From positions 45,400,501 to 45,464,500 of the forward strand of contig NC_069377.1 in NCBI RefSeq assembly GCF_021730395.1: DNA of 64,000 bases. Reading direction: 5' to 3'. The notes below the pieces were generated by a model. That model saw only the letters and a list, made by a program, of their open reading frames with translations. It was not told the DNA's origin and searched no databases. The translations under genes and the position numbers were made by a program. Source of the DNA: Mercenaria mercenaria (lineage: Eukaryota > Mollusca > Bivalvia > Venerida > Veneridae). Shown piece by piece: positions 23,701-38,700 of this stretch; position 1 is the stretch's first letter; each line of letters begins with the position of its first letter.

Positions 23701-26700
23701 TGACGTCATTACGAATATGACGTCATTAAAGCGGTTGTCGCACACTTATTTTTGTAAAATAAATTGCCAAATATCGGAAAATGAAGTAATGTCAAGATAA
23801 ATAGAATAATAGGTTAGTGCCTAAGATGGAGAAAGTTTATCTGGCTCGGCTCCGGACGTTATCAGGTTCGCCTTCGGCTCACCCGATAACCTCCTCCACC
23901 TCGCCAGATAAACTTTCTCATCTACGGCACTAACCTGTTATTCTCTATATACTTTGTTGGTGTATATAATTTATGAGACCATTTCCACATCATGAATATT
24001 TCAGTCGTGCTTTTATAATTTCCATTACATTCGATTTTCATCGCTAATGTATAATGATTTGTAATTCAGGTTTCAACCGAACACGGCACACTTTACATAT
24101 TACAAATTGAGCCGCCTGTCAAATATAATGTCCCAAACTAATAATTATTTCTTAAAATACGTATTGCACTGAATAAAGTATTACACATGAATAATGAAAT
24201 TGTTTACGTTATTTCCAGCATCCGGCTATGATAAGTAAAAATAAACTAGGACTCGTCACTAATATACCATTTATTATATCTTAATTATGTCTTGTTTCAT
24301 CTTCTTTTAGCGGTACCTACTTAAATTTCACTTAAATATGTAAAACGTTTATATAAAACACGTCATTACAGTTACGTGTGCAGTGAATTATAGGAAGCTT
24401 TTGGGAAATAATAAATGCCAATCCCGAAGTTACCTGATACCGCTAAACATATATTTTTAAAGTTTTTAAAACAAGCGATTATAGAGTCGACGCCTGTTTT
24501 AGGTCTACACATGTACATTAAAAAATACAGATATTGATATCATGATGTTATAGACCTGTGGCAAAGGTGTTGTCTCCCCTGTTTTATAGTTTCTTTCCCA
24601 TCGCCCTTTACCACGATTAGGTAGTTCTAAAAATTTTGCTCTGTTTATTTTCAGGATTTTGTTAGATACACAAGTGTCATGCCAGATAGTCATATACTAG
24701 CAGAGTGTCAGCATGTAAAGAAATCCAAACTCTTATATATCGTAAGTTGTTAGTCATTTGAGCCGTGCCATCAGAAAACCAACATAATGGCTTTGCGACC
24801 AGCATGGATCCAGACCAGCCTGCGCATCCGCGCAGTCTGGTCAGGATCCATGCTGTTCGCTAACAGTTTCTCCAATTCCAATAGGCTTTAAAAGCGAACA
24901 GCATGTAGCCTGACCAGACTGCGCGGATGCGCAGTCTGGTCTGGATCCATGCTGGTCGCAAAGCCACTATGTTGGTTTTCTCCTGGCACGGCTCAAATGT
25001 TCATATTCTTTTAGACTGTTTTCGCTGTAACCACTAGATTTGGCCTTACCTTAATATATATACTTCAGTCACTTACTAAGTTATTCATTAGTAATTCATT
25101 AATCGTTATAATTCGTTATAATGATAATATATAACGATAATCCCCTTTGTTGCGAGCGAATCGAATAATATGTGATTATTTTTTTAGTACCTTATTTACA
25201 CACGATTATTGTGGCGCAGTTTTCAAAACATGTGCTAAAAAGCGGACAATCAGAAACACGATCAAGTATACTCTATAGAAAAAAAAAACACATTTCCGCG
25301 AAAATATAATTTTGCGTTTCACGAAAATGCGCGAAATAAAAAAGCCGTGATCCAGGCCATTTTTGAAAAAAAAAACGCGAAAAAAAGAAACAGCGAATTT
25401 AAAGCTCTATACAGTAATTCATTAAGTGTAGTCTAACCCCAGTACAATCTGACCAAAGTACTTGATCTTCTGACTAAAGTACATCTCCAAATAACGCTAC
25501 GCTTTGGATCTGAAGACGTGCTATTGATAGCTATTGCTCGTTCCGACTACCCTTCCGCTAGCCAATCAGAGCCTTGCTTTCAACATTTTGAAAGTGAAAG
25601 TAGAAGTTTAAAAAATCTATATTTAGTTTGGGTTTTTCATGTTTACAATTCTTATGACGACCACATCATGACTGCGCTCTCGTGTTTGAGAGGACTCATA
25701 TGTCACGGATGTCACGGAACGGACTTGGTCGCGTAATGTGTCAGGCAGCCGGTTAGCTCAGTCGGTAAGGCACTCACCCTGTAAGCTAGGGGTCCCGGGT
25801 CCGAGCCCCGGACTGACTGCACATTTTTCTCACTCTTTGACATTCGACGCAATTTTAATGGTTCAGCCAAATGCTTGTTGAAACGAGTCGTCTGAATGGT
25901 TCAAATAAAAATAGATTTGCGAAAATAAAAATAGCAATATCGAAAATCCAAATATACAGAAAGATGAATGTGAATTGGTCATCCTCAGTACTTTAGCCAA
26001 AGCGTAGCGTTAATTGGAGATGTACTTTAGTCAGATTGACCCCAGTACAGCAGATAGATAGACTTTGTAGTAAATAAACATGTGTATATATTCATAACTG
26101 TCGTTCAAATCATATGAACATGTGATTTCGAGTAAACAAGAGTATTTTCTTTTAGGTTTAGATAGCTCGCACATTTTGCGTTTCGGCTGATTTTGATACA
26201 TCATCAATATATTCTACTTTGCGTATGTAAAAAAACTAATTGTAATGGGTAGTAGAGATATGTTACATATTTGTTGTTGTTTCCATGTTTCTAAACATAG
26301 CAAGAAAGTTGAAATGATACAAGAGAAAACAAAAACCTTTGTTTTTCAGTCTGGTGTAATTTTATACGAAGGAAAAGAATATGTGGTACAATCATTAAAG
26401 CCGAGACAGACAACAGGACTGGGTTTGATTTTCGCACGTTTGCACGAGCTTATAGATACTCCAAGAACCCATGACTACATCATATCAGGTATATAATAAA
26501 ATAACATTTTGTAAAAGATGTATGTCACGACTCCCGAGCCTGTATTATCTGTTTGATAAAATTACAAAAGCGTATATAGGGTTGAGTTGGGGTTGGGGCT
26601 AACTTTGGAGCCAACATATGACTTAACTCCTCCAGCATATAACTCGAAAATCATATTTTAAAAGAAAAAAAAGCAGTACTTAAAGGGGAAAACCCAGTTT

Positions 26701-29700
26701 CTAGGAGAAGACAGTTGCAAATATATGTTAATTTAAGCAACGCAATAAACGTGGTTCCTGAGTACATGTACCTAGACGATTTTGTTGAAGGTCTAGAAAG
26801 GTTCCCCCTCCCCACTGACAATAACAATGTTCCAACAACAACAATGAAGGATATGGTGGATTTCTGTTATACAGAACAAACAGATCCAAAATTTGTATGT
26901 TTTTATGTGTGCAAGTATAATTAATGGTGCACTTTTAAAAAAGTGGAAACGTTTATACATGTAGTATAAAAAGAAGAGCCCAGAGACGCAAAACCAACAT
27001 AACCCGGTTCATGCCATGCCGATCTGAAACCTGGTTCTCTCTTGCTATTTGGATGTTGTCTGACAAGGTTTCTGCATGAACGCTGACAACCTTATAGCTT
27101 CAGTTCGAAAAAAAAAACAACTTGTATTCTTGACTTTAAATAGTTCATCAAAACGATATCTTTTCAGTCACTATAATCATGTACGATTCAAACGAACTAA
27201 CTGACGCCATTTTTTTTCGACTGATAAAAGACCATGAAAGACGTTATTGTTAAACGTAACACGCACTATACATATATGCTTCGTATTTCATCATGTCATA
27301 CATGTGCATGTTACAATATTGTCAAGGCTGTTTCCTTATGAAAAAAGAGAGAAAGAAAATAGAACATACAAGACGATATGACAAAGTCGTGATTTCTTGT
27401 ATTTATTTACTGGTCTTACACATTATTATGTCACTGGTTGTTAACCAGGCGCATTTTTGATGGACGGGTTCTAATTGTTTAAGACATAAAACCGCAAAAC
27501 AGTAATAAACACGTCTTGTTATTTTGACGGCCGATTCTCACATGATTTGTAGTTGGGCACGATGAAATGTGTTTTTTGATAATTGCTTTTTTTTGTACAC
27601 ACGAAAATAAAATATTTTGCTGACAAAGAAATATACTCAATGATGGTGTGTCTTAACATGTGAACTTTATAAATGCCTCATCTGTATATGACAATTATTT
27701 AATTCTTGCAACTTGTATTCGTTTATTTTGATATTAACTTATTATTATTCATTAAACCTGATCAAATATGGTGGATTGTTTTGTGATACTTGAAGCGTGA
27801 CTGTGATCACCTATGCAAGTGTTGCTAGTGCTGTCATCATGTCACGTCATAAGAAAGTTCATAGGTCACATTTACTATATTATTATGTGTACGTCCACGT
27901 CCAAAGCTACCCGAACACTTTACTTCATTAAGCGAAATATCCCATGCAAAAACCCAAAAGTTCGGGAATTAGCTTATAAAGCTCTAGTAAGGCCACATCT
28001 GGAATATGCTAGCTGCGTCTGGAGCCCATATACCCAACATAACATTCACCAGATCGAAATGATTCAGCGGAGGGCAGCGCGATGCGTTAATCATGACTAC
28101 TCCCCTTACAGCAGTGTCGCAAACATGCTAAATCAGCTGGGATGGCGTACCCTTGAAAATAGGAGATCTGATTCACGCCTCCTTATGTTCTATAAAATAG
28201 TGAATGGTTCGGTTGCTGTACCACTTCCTCCTTATGTCAGCCCCACAACTAACAAGACATATGCATCCCCACTCCTATACCCAGATCCTCACTCCCTGTA
28301 ATTACTATAAATACTCTTTTCTTCCAGCCACCATAGTGCTTTGGAATTCCCTTCCAGCACAACTTGTGCAAGCCCCCACCCTGAACCAATTTAAGCAGAG
28401 GCGTGATGCAGTATATGTGGATAGATATGTTGGAGTCGATTTCAAACTCGAGAACAATCATTTCTGTCAAAATTTCCCGACTTTTATTGAATCAAAGGTC
28501 TAACTTTGTTAAGTTAATTAAAATCAGTGTATTGACTTTTATTATTCTCAAAAGGAGGTGTTTCTTACGGTATGAGAGTGTCACCGAAATTTCGCTGCGA
28601 CTTTTGGGTTCCTCGTTTGACACCACCACGTGAAAGTTTTAAATTACGCCAACGGCACATGCTTTGTCGTTTTGCAACGTAAAACTTGACTGAATCAGTT
28701 ATCATTATATCATAGCTTTTTCGGACGTCGGCGCACGAATGTCTATAGGGCCACTTTGTTCCATATATGCGGCGTAAGCCGTTTCGTCGCCGGAAACCGG
28801 TTAGGCATTCGTTTGGCATCCCGGCACTGCCCGGTTTATCTGGAGTACGCCGCTATGCTCCGGTCTTGCGTGATTATCAGAGATAGGCTAAGCAGCGAAT
28901 AATATATTTTCGTAATATAATTTCGGATAAATATTTGGAAATGGTAGTTACTACAATATCGCAAGAAAACATTCGCTGACTAATTTTGACATGTAGATCT
29001 ATGTGTATATTAGATCAACCTTGCAGTTATTATATCTATTGTGAAATGCAAATTATATGTGTTTTATTCAAAACGATTATATTAGGCGAGCGGAAGTGAT
29101 TTATGTCGCCACGGGAATGCAGCTCAACACCCTACATAGAATCTTTGTAGTTAGTCAAACGACACACTTATATTTTGTCCCCAAAGTTTGCCATTGAGAA
29201 TTGATTCGACTACAATCGATCATATTCTGATGTAGCTTAGAAATGTAAAATTTCTGATTTATTCTAGCATAAAGCAGTCTTGTCACTTTTCGGGGATGTT
29301 TAATAGAGAGAAAATGTGTTCTCGCGCTCACGTGCTGTTAAAACACAATTTTAAATATGCGCGTTCCGTGGCAAAGCGTAAACGTATTACGGGTCCCAAA
29401 CGGATAATTCAAAAGAAAATGACGTCAATGTGAAAAAAAAACAAAAACAAAAAAAACAACTGACATTCCCGCGCATTTCATGGTGATTCAATGAGGCTGA
29501 GGGACAGTATATTCATTTATTAGTGTTTACGCGTTTTATGCTAGAATAGCGTTAGCGCATCTTCATTTCATGTTATAACATCTTCAGAATCCCTCGGGAT
29601 ACGTTGGTACCCTCGCCCTACCGGGCTCGGGCACAAACCCAATCCCTCGGTATTCTGCAGATGTTATAACACGAAAAAACATGCGTTATCCCTACATAAT

Positions 29701-32700
29701 TACTTAGTTCCATAATACTTCATACTAGGTTAATCTAATATTCAAACCTATGGCGCATATATATATGAGCAACAATTACCGAAAGTACAAAATTAGAAAG
29801 TAAGACATTTTATTTTCATAAAAAAATGTGACAAAGCCATTACTATGACCACAGTAATATTGAACTTACATAATTATAGTATCTGGATGATATAATTTGT
29901 TGACAAAGACACGGATTATATTTTGAAATTGTTGTGTACGTGCCGTGGTATCAATTAACAGAAAATTGCCGTTTTCTTTGTTTCATTCTTAGACACGCTT
30001 TTCTTTTCAGAGAAATCCAGATTGTTGTCTGTCCAGGAGACAGGCCATTCATCACGTGACCGACGTGAAGTAATGCGCGTGGCTGATGTACTCACGTTTA
30101 CGATAGATGTTTTAGTTGTTGTTGATTACAACGTTTATATAAAGTAAGTTTAGTTTTTGCAATTTTGAATAATTGTACAATGAAGTACAAAACGTGTTTG
30201 ACCTAAATACGAAATATCTGAAAAGGAATCGCAACGGGAAGGCTAGTAAGGTATTTATATATGTACTAGGTATGGCAACGGATATTCAAATATCTTTTCA
30301 AAAAAAATGTATACCGTAAATAATAGATCGAATAGATTCGAACCTTTGACCTCAAAAGGCTAAAGTTAAAAATTAATACTACATAAAACGGCGGTCTTAC
30401 AAAATAGTGAACAGATAAACCTGTCGGTATAATAAAAACCAGCCTTTATAAAACTAAAATGAAATGAAAAAAGACATACTGTGAAATATCTTAAGTAAAA
30501 GTATCGGCTGTCACTTCAGGATCCCCGACTTAGTTATCATGACTGTAGTATACCAGTAGGTAAGACAGAACGCGATGAATTGTTTTAATGCAGGTTTTGA
30601 CTGTATATTGGTTAAACGGAACAAATGATAAATTCTTTGAGAATTTTTTAACTTATGTTCATATGTATGTTTACCAAAAGGACGTCGGAGGGAGAGTGGT
30701 TCTGTTGCCGCATTGACTTCTCAAATCAACTGATCCTCTCGGCTGTGAGTTCCAGCCTCTTTTTAGAGCCGCTTGTACAATCAAGGTGTTCACTTGTACC
30801 TCAGACACTAGTATAAAGTATTAGGGACACTTTGGCCTTCCTCCATTTATTAGGTAGAAGCCGCAAAATGACCTGAGTTTCAATAGTCTGAGGTAAATCC
30901 AAGAGGTAGTACTCGATAGTTTGAAAGCTAAATGTTTAATAGCGACTTAATTCTTTAAAAAATAACTCTTGTTCATATGTAATTATTGTGTTTTTATTGT
31001 GTTTTATGTTTTCATATAACGTTTCTAACTTAGCAAAATGCTTCTAGGTGGCTGTCGAACGTGGCGGTTGGAACTATGGAAGAGAGATCTTTACAAGCCA
31101 AGAAAGAAATCCAAAAATACTACCTTCATGTGATAAACGGGGTAAGAAACTGAAATACATTTTGTTTTATATTTATATGTTTTATTGCATTTCTGTTTAA
31201 ATGTTTTGTTTTATTATACCGGTATGAATTGCAGTGGTGCAGGAACGACGCCAGTAAGTAAAACTATTAGTGTCGGAATAAACTTCAAATTGCAGACATT
31301 TTAAAGTAAGTAATGTCCAACAGAGCTTTCTGAAACAAACAGAAGAAGCGTTTAGTAACTCGACTGTTCAAAGAATAATCACTGAGAGCTATCCTTCTCT
31401 TCCGGACATCAGCGTCGGTATCTTTTAAAATGTATCAATATGAATTACCTATTTAACGAAATCCATAAACATGACGTCACAATGCACAAAATGGCTGCCG
31501 TTTTATTGTATGGGTACATGTAAGGACACTTACATATATATAGAGAGATAAGATGTCTTACGCTTGAGATAAGAAGTCTTACGCTCGAGATTATATGTCG
31601 TGCGCACGAGATAAGATGTCGAGCGCACGAGATAAGATGTTGTGCGCTTGAGATAAGATGTCTTGCGCACGAGATAAGATGTATGTCCTATACATACGAT
31701 ATTTGTAGTCAAAATTTTCTTAATTCTTTTCACCAATAAACCACTTTAAGACTTAGCACAATTTTTGAAATAAAATGAAAATGTACCGTCATGAGCTTCA
31801 CGTGTATTTTCAGGTTGATCTGAGATATCACAGCATTGGATTTGATGATTTTCAGATCCGTGTTAATTTATCAGGAATCGTTATTATTGACGTAAGTAAT
31901 GCAATGCAGTGCTTTTGATCGATTTTAAGGACCCGCCTTTTGACGGAAGCCAGGAAGTACCCACTCAGTCCGTCCGTTTGTCTGCCCATTTTCTATCTTA
32001 TTCGAGTTATAACTCTGTCACCTACAGATATTTTCTGAGTCCGTTCTCATTACTATTTGCCCAGCGTTCTGAAATGGAACTCTATTTTATCTTAATAAGA
32101 TTTCCGCTTTAGCTGGTGCCGGCAGGGTTCGGGGTGGGCTTTAGGGTGTTACACCTTTTATAATGATGTCGTAGTCCAAGAAAACACCTGACTAGAAGGC
32201 ATGGTCTGCTCATATGAGTTCTAGACTCGGGACCAGGGATTACGGGTCTGGAAATACACAAATATGCGCCTATATAAATATTTCATTGTCAGCCCAAAAA
32301 ACTGTGGCATTCGCCTCCATTTTCTCATTCTAAGTGCAAATATATAATAATAACAGGACCGATGAGTGGCAAAATGTATAAAAATGATTAAGAATAAACA
32401 AAAAATCTTCTAAATTACCTTGAGATATCGGCGACAAAAACTGTGGCCTTCGCCATTAACTTCTCATTCCAAGTGCGCATGTGTCATGCAAATTAGCTGG
32501 GAAATCGAAAAATAGAATGGAGTGCCATCCATGTGGTTAGTAATTACAGTTAGTGAATTATGAATAAGAAATATAGGTAAAGACAGGAATATTGGATATG
32601 GTTTATATGAGGAGGTTTGGATGAAGAATAATGCCTATACATCATTAAATCCAACACCAAGACTACAGAAGACGATGATGGACTTAATACAATAATACGA

Positions 32701-35700
32701 CTACGGAAGCCAATACGGAACATACATAGCATAAACATAAAATTATAGAAAACTTAAACGTATTCAGTCAAACCGAGTCTGCTGTAAGTTTGTTTAGTTG
32801 CGTTCCATGCTTCAACAAGACTTTCATAGAAATTCTATTATATAATACAAAAACTATATATTGTAAACGTCCATATACCGTCAAGGTCGGGAGAGGATCG
32901 GAGTTACCTTTCTTGTCCTCATCGCTTTTGTTACCTTTGCTTCCATTACCGTCATAAAGGACATTGAAAGATACAGATTATACTCGTGTTTCAGACGGAT
33001 TTTGTAGTTTCGTAACGTGCCTGGGGTAAAGCACACTATTCGGGACCTCTGTTTGAAGTCACACCTTAAAATCTAATAATAATTTTATAAAAGGTGTCAA
33101 GCCTACGATGGAGTTTGCATCCGCGACCTTTCGCTTGAGAAGCCAGTGAACTTACCACTGTGCTGGCTGTTGTTGAAAGTATGAATTGGTGAAATTGACT
33201 CCATAATAAGTGATAAAAAAACTAGTTGACATTTAAAGTCCCGCCCACTTGGAAGAAGACACACTCCACAAGGATAGGTGATCGTTTTTATTTGTCAGTC
33301 AAATGAAATTTTAGTGATACGAAAAGTTGAACTGTATCACCTGTCAGTTTTAACTTGTAGTTGGTAGTAGATCACTTATCGATCTTGTTAGGAATTAACT
33401 TACGCGTTCATTCCACCAGAACGCTCCGAAGTTCATTTCAGAACAAGGTAAATTATCAATAACCTATATGAAGTATACTTGTTTTTTTACCAAGGTCATA
33501 AACGGGCAGCTTTTATTGACAGCGGTACATGAAAGAGTCACGTGCGATGCTTGCGATTTCTGAATTTTTTAAAAATTATTTTAAATTGAAAATCGAAATA
33601 AAGCCTGCGCGAAACTGGCTTTTTTGCCGTTTGTGCGAAATTTCATGCGAATTTAAATGATTTCACAGTATATTTTATTTAGCTTTCAAGATTTTAATGA
33701 TCATCTGCAAATAACTCTATACTGAAGTCGAAATATGAATCTAGAGAAATTACACCAGCATATACGTTTCTTTCTCGATTCCTTTTGCTAGAACTCTTGC
33801 ATTACCATGAATTACATGTCTTATTGATTTTTTTGTAGAATCTTACCTCATTGGATGAATCAGCTTTCGAGGCCACGCCCCCAAATAGTTCTTGGGACAA
33901 AGAAACAAACGAAATGGATGCTGACACCGCTTTGAAGTTATTTCGGTCGTGGGTAAATGATACGACACGGCTTCCCAAACACAATCATGCAGTTCTTTTT
34001 ACAGGGTAAATAGTTGTACATGAATTTACAAGTTTTGAACAAAAACTCCAAGCTGGGTATATATGGGGTGCTGCGAACTACCTGACAGGGGTACAGAATT
34101 ATAAACCTGAGTGCGGAGACCAGCAGCATTTCTGGTTGTTGTTGAGAACACTATCAAAATCAACCAATGGCTATGTCCTAGTCTGAGACTGGTCACCAAA
34201 TTCAGTTACATAACCTCTAAACCAAGTAGCTAAGTTCCAATTCTTCATAAAATTTGCAAAAATCTAGACAGACCGGACATAAGTACCAAACTTTGCACAG
34301 AGGTAGTTTGGACCAATACAAGACTTTTGGCTGTAAGGGCCAAGGTCACAGCTCTTTGGAATTCTATTTTTAGAACATTCAAAATGGCCGCCATTGAAAC
34401 AGATAGCTATTTTAGTAAAAGTTAGTTTTTATCTTATTCTTGATACATATTTATGTGTAAACTGATTCATACCTACTCTTAGAGTTAAAGTGATACATTT
34501 GCAGGAAGTGATGTCAATTTTCACGTCTGTCTGTCTGTCTGTAAATCCGCCTGTCTGTACGTCAAAAATGCCGTTTATAAACAGTATACTTGTGGTTATA
34601 ACTATAAGATGAGCCCCGTAATGTGCAGCTTGACTTTAATTATGTATTGGTTCAGCTGAAAAAAAAGTGTTTCACCAACTTTTAGGTGAAGCATTGTATT
34701 ATTTGTTCCGTCCGTCTGTCCGTCCGTCCGTCGCAAAATTCATATAATATTATCTCAGAACAGCTGTTTTGGTTAAATCTGAGTTTTTTTTTTAAAGATT
34801 TTTGAAATTATCTTTTTCTATGAATTGTTAAATGCCTATTGCTTTTTGTAATATTCAAGTGACTGTTCCTGAAATACCCTGTTAAAATGCAAAAAAAAAA
34901 AAATGTATAGAAACGATTAGTTTTAACTGCTTAAAGGGCTATTATGGCTTTGTTTATTTAAAATAAATGTGACTGCCGCATGTGCTGTTATAAACATAAA
35001 ATATATTAATAACTTGTTAAATGTTATTTTTGATACTTTATTAATGACATATTTTCAAATGTATTTAAAGTATGATTCACAAAGTATAAAGTAATACTGA
35101 GTCCATTCTTTTTTATTACCTTTCATTTATGTAAAATGATAAATACATGTGCAGTACTGAAAGAAGTGCTTTTCCAACCATGTAATTATGCATATTCTCT
35201 TTGTTTTTGAGAGTTGCTGTATCGGATTTTAACATTATGGAATTTTAACACAGTGAAGTTCACCTAAACAGGCGTGACAAAATATCCTACTGAAAAGTAC
35301 ATTAGGCATGTTGAACAAGTGTTAAAGATGGTTTAGGGAAACATTTTCTTAATCTCTATTCAAAATCATGTTTGATACATGTACCTATTTCTTAATGTCT
35401 TGTATAGAGAGCACCATTTGCTACCTGTACCTATATTATCTATAACAAATGTGTTATCTTATGGCAAAGTTTTTAATGCATACTATAGGGGTTATTTCAG
35501 GGTTAGAGAGTTCGGTGTAAGGTCATTTCAGAGCATTATTAACTGCAAGTTGCTTTATTAATCAATGTAATGATGATTATTGTATAACAGCTTATGTATT
35601 TTACTTGTTGGGAAAGAATGCTATGCTTATAAATGAATTATGTATAGATCAATCATTAATTAAAGTAGGCCTATATCTGAAGTAAATTAGCTAATTGCCC

Positions 35701-38700
35701 GAACAATGCCATTTTAAGCCAGTGTGATGAAAACATACTAAATTAACATTGAAGATAAAGGGAAAATAGTTTCTTCCATTTCTTTTATTGCTGATGCAGA
35801 TAGTGTATGCTGCTTTCAATCTATTAAGACATGTTGTTGTCGTTTAAGAAGGAATTGTGGTCATTAATCTAAGTGGTACATTTCCAAGTATTTAAAAGGC
35901 AATACATGTATGCTGCAAGCAAGGCTTTGATTGTTTCATTATGCTTTACAATTTTGTTGCATAGTATTTCCATTTATTCATAAGGAATATGTCATAAAGG
36001 TGCATATACTTCTGATGATATAATCTATAATTATTTGGGAGATTTTAGTTATAAATGTCAGCATTCTATATCTATCTATATCTCCTTTTGGCTTTTAATC
36101 ACCATACAGAAGAGAATGTCTATATAAAAGAAGAGGCTTTTTAAAAAAAAATAAATAATTGTGATCACAAAATTCATGTGCATACATCTATTCCATCTCT
36201 TTTCTATATGAATATCTATAGCTTTTTAGTTTATACTAATTTATCTTTAAGCTCAATTGTGATGAAAGCTAGAAGCTTATCTGAACCACACTCGAATCCT
36301 TTCCCTGGAAAATCGAGTACTGGTGTCATTTGAGAAGGCTTGGTTATGATCCATGTCGGTATCAAACTCTGGGTTGAGCAGCCAACACCTTAAACTCTAG
36401 ACAACCGCTTCCCTTACCTATAGTTTCTTAACGAGTGACTTATCCCAACAAAAATGTTCTAGTACCAGAAGGCTCTGGCATGATATGTGACCGGGATAAA
36501 CATGAAAAGTATCAAACCAGAAGACGTCGGTTTGATGATTTGAACAGGAAAAATGTCCTGTGTGGTCAAAGCTTTCAGTTGCAAGTAAGGTTAAATTTGT
36601 TTGAGGTAACTATTTGTTCATGCAAAAGATGAAGTAAGCGGTGCATATAAATCATGTAAACACCTCTAAATGATAAATTAAAACAATAATCCAGTAAATA
36701 AAGACATAATCATTAAAGAAACTTTTTAACTTTCCATTACAATAAAGCTTTTTAAGATACATGCATATCGATATGATCAAATATTGATACTTTGCAATAT
36801 CAAAATAAAACTATCTGAATATAGAGATTTTTTGTAAATATAATTATGTAATATGTGTTCTATTATGGAAATTACAAAGCTTATCACAAAGCTTATTTAG
36901 TCGCCGTATGACCTAGAGTTGTGTTAATGCGATGCTAAAACTACCAAAACCAAAGAGCAAAGCTTATTATTAGATACATGTATATGATGCAAAAGAACCA
37001 TAAATGAAAATGAACCATGTCTCCCAGCATAGCTTTATTTCAATAGAAGGATGAATGGAATTGGCATCTGCATGTCATTTGAGGCCCTAGCGGACATGAA
37101 ATGCTGCCTTTATATCATTTTGTCTAAAATGTTCAACAGTAATATAAAACTTACGTTGCGTTCCACACGTGGTCTCATTATGACTACAAATACAGAGTGG
37201 ACACGATTTTGCGACAGACAGACAGACGGACGAACAAAACAAAATGGAACATATTTTCTACAAAAATTTAGTCGTTACACATATTTATCACTTCTAGATC
37301 AATCGAGATCAAGCAGCGCGTCACAAGGCTTATGATGCATACACGTAAAAGCGTATAGTTTTAAAAAAGATGACATTTTTAACGTACGTACGGACGCATA
37401 TAAAGACATGCCGTTATGTAGCATGACCTAACTTTATGATTATATATCACTTGACCCTAACAGTAAATATGAATTAGTTTACACATAATTATGTATCAAG
37501 AATAAGATAAAAATTAACTTTTACTAAAATAGCTATCTGATTTAATGGCGGCCTTTTGAATGTTCTAAAAATAGAATTCCAAAGAGCTGTGACCTTAGCC
37601 CTTACAGCCAAAAGTCTTATAGTGCTCCAAGCTACTGTTGTGACCTTTGCCCTTAATGCCAAAAGTCTTATATTGTCCCAAGCTACCGTGGTCTCGGTAT
37701 GAATAAAATACAGAGCGGACACGATTTTGCGACAGACAGACAGACAGACAGACGAACGAAACAAAATGAAACATATCTTCTACAAAAAATTTGTCTTTAC
37801 ACATATTTATCACCGCTAGATCAATCGAGATCAAGCAGCACATTACAGGACTCATGATGTATGTTTTTAGTAAAATCTTACGGTTTTAAAAAAGAAGACA
37901 TTTTAAACGTACGTACGGACGAATGTACGGACAGGCCGTTATGTGGCATGACCTAACTTTATAAAAATGCATCACTTGACCCTAAGAGTAAGTATGAATC
38001 AGTTTACACATAAATATGTATCAAGAATAAGATAAAAACTTACTTTTACTAAAATAGCTATTTGTTTAAATGGCGGCCATTTTGAATGTTCTAAAAATAG
38101 AATTCCAATAAGCCGTGACCTTGGCCCTTACAGCCAAAAGTCTTATATTGTCCCAAGCTACCGCTTTACAAAATTTGGTACTTTTGTCCAACCTGTCTAG
38201 ATCTTTCGAAATTGGCACTCTACTAAAGATTAGCCTCGTCAGCTGGATCTCGCAACAGAAATAAGGGGCGATCCAATCAGGGACAATATTATATCCAAAA
38301 CGTTTGTTTCTTGTCTGGGAGGTGTGTTTCTTAGTGAGCGCTATTTGTTTTTAGAAATTAAGTTATGTTACCAGCTGAAATACTGACGTGAAAAAGTGTG
38401 CAATTTTGCTGGTATTTTTGTTTGTTTGAAAATTTACTTACTGTGAATAGCGTTGGCCTTCTCACTTCATAGATGGTATGTTAACAGACGATCGACAGAC
38501 GGAAAACGTGGAAATAAATGCAACATGTTAATATACAGTAAGGAAGTTTGTATGGAACTAATTTAAATCAGAACGAAAGTCTTAACTGTTTCACTGGAAT
38601 GACTCATAAATGTATAAACACTTTATGTGAATACCATTTAAGAATTTGACAGCATTTAACTGGACAGATATTTTTGTTCTTTTTACAGTTATGATTTATA

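Noticed and set aside
28249-28470. Minus-strand frame over the LINE fragment
   Set aside because: It is a shadow of the LINE reverse-transcriptase frame on the plus strand.
31530-31736. Minus-strand frame with TSYLVR heptads
   Set aside because: It is a by-product of a 21-bp minisatellite.
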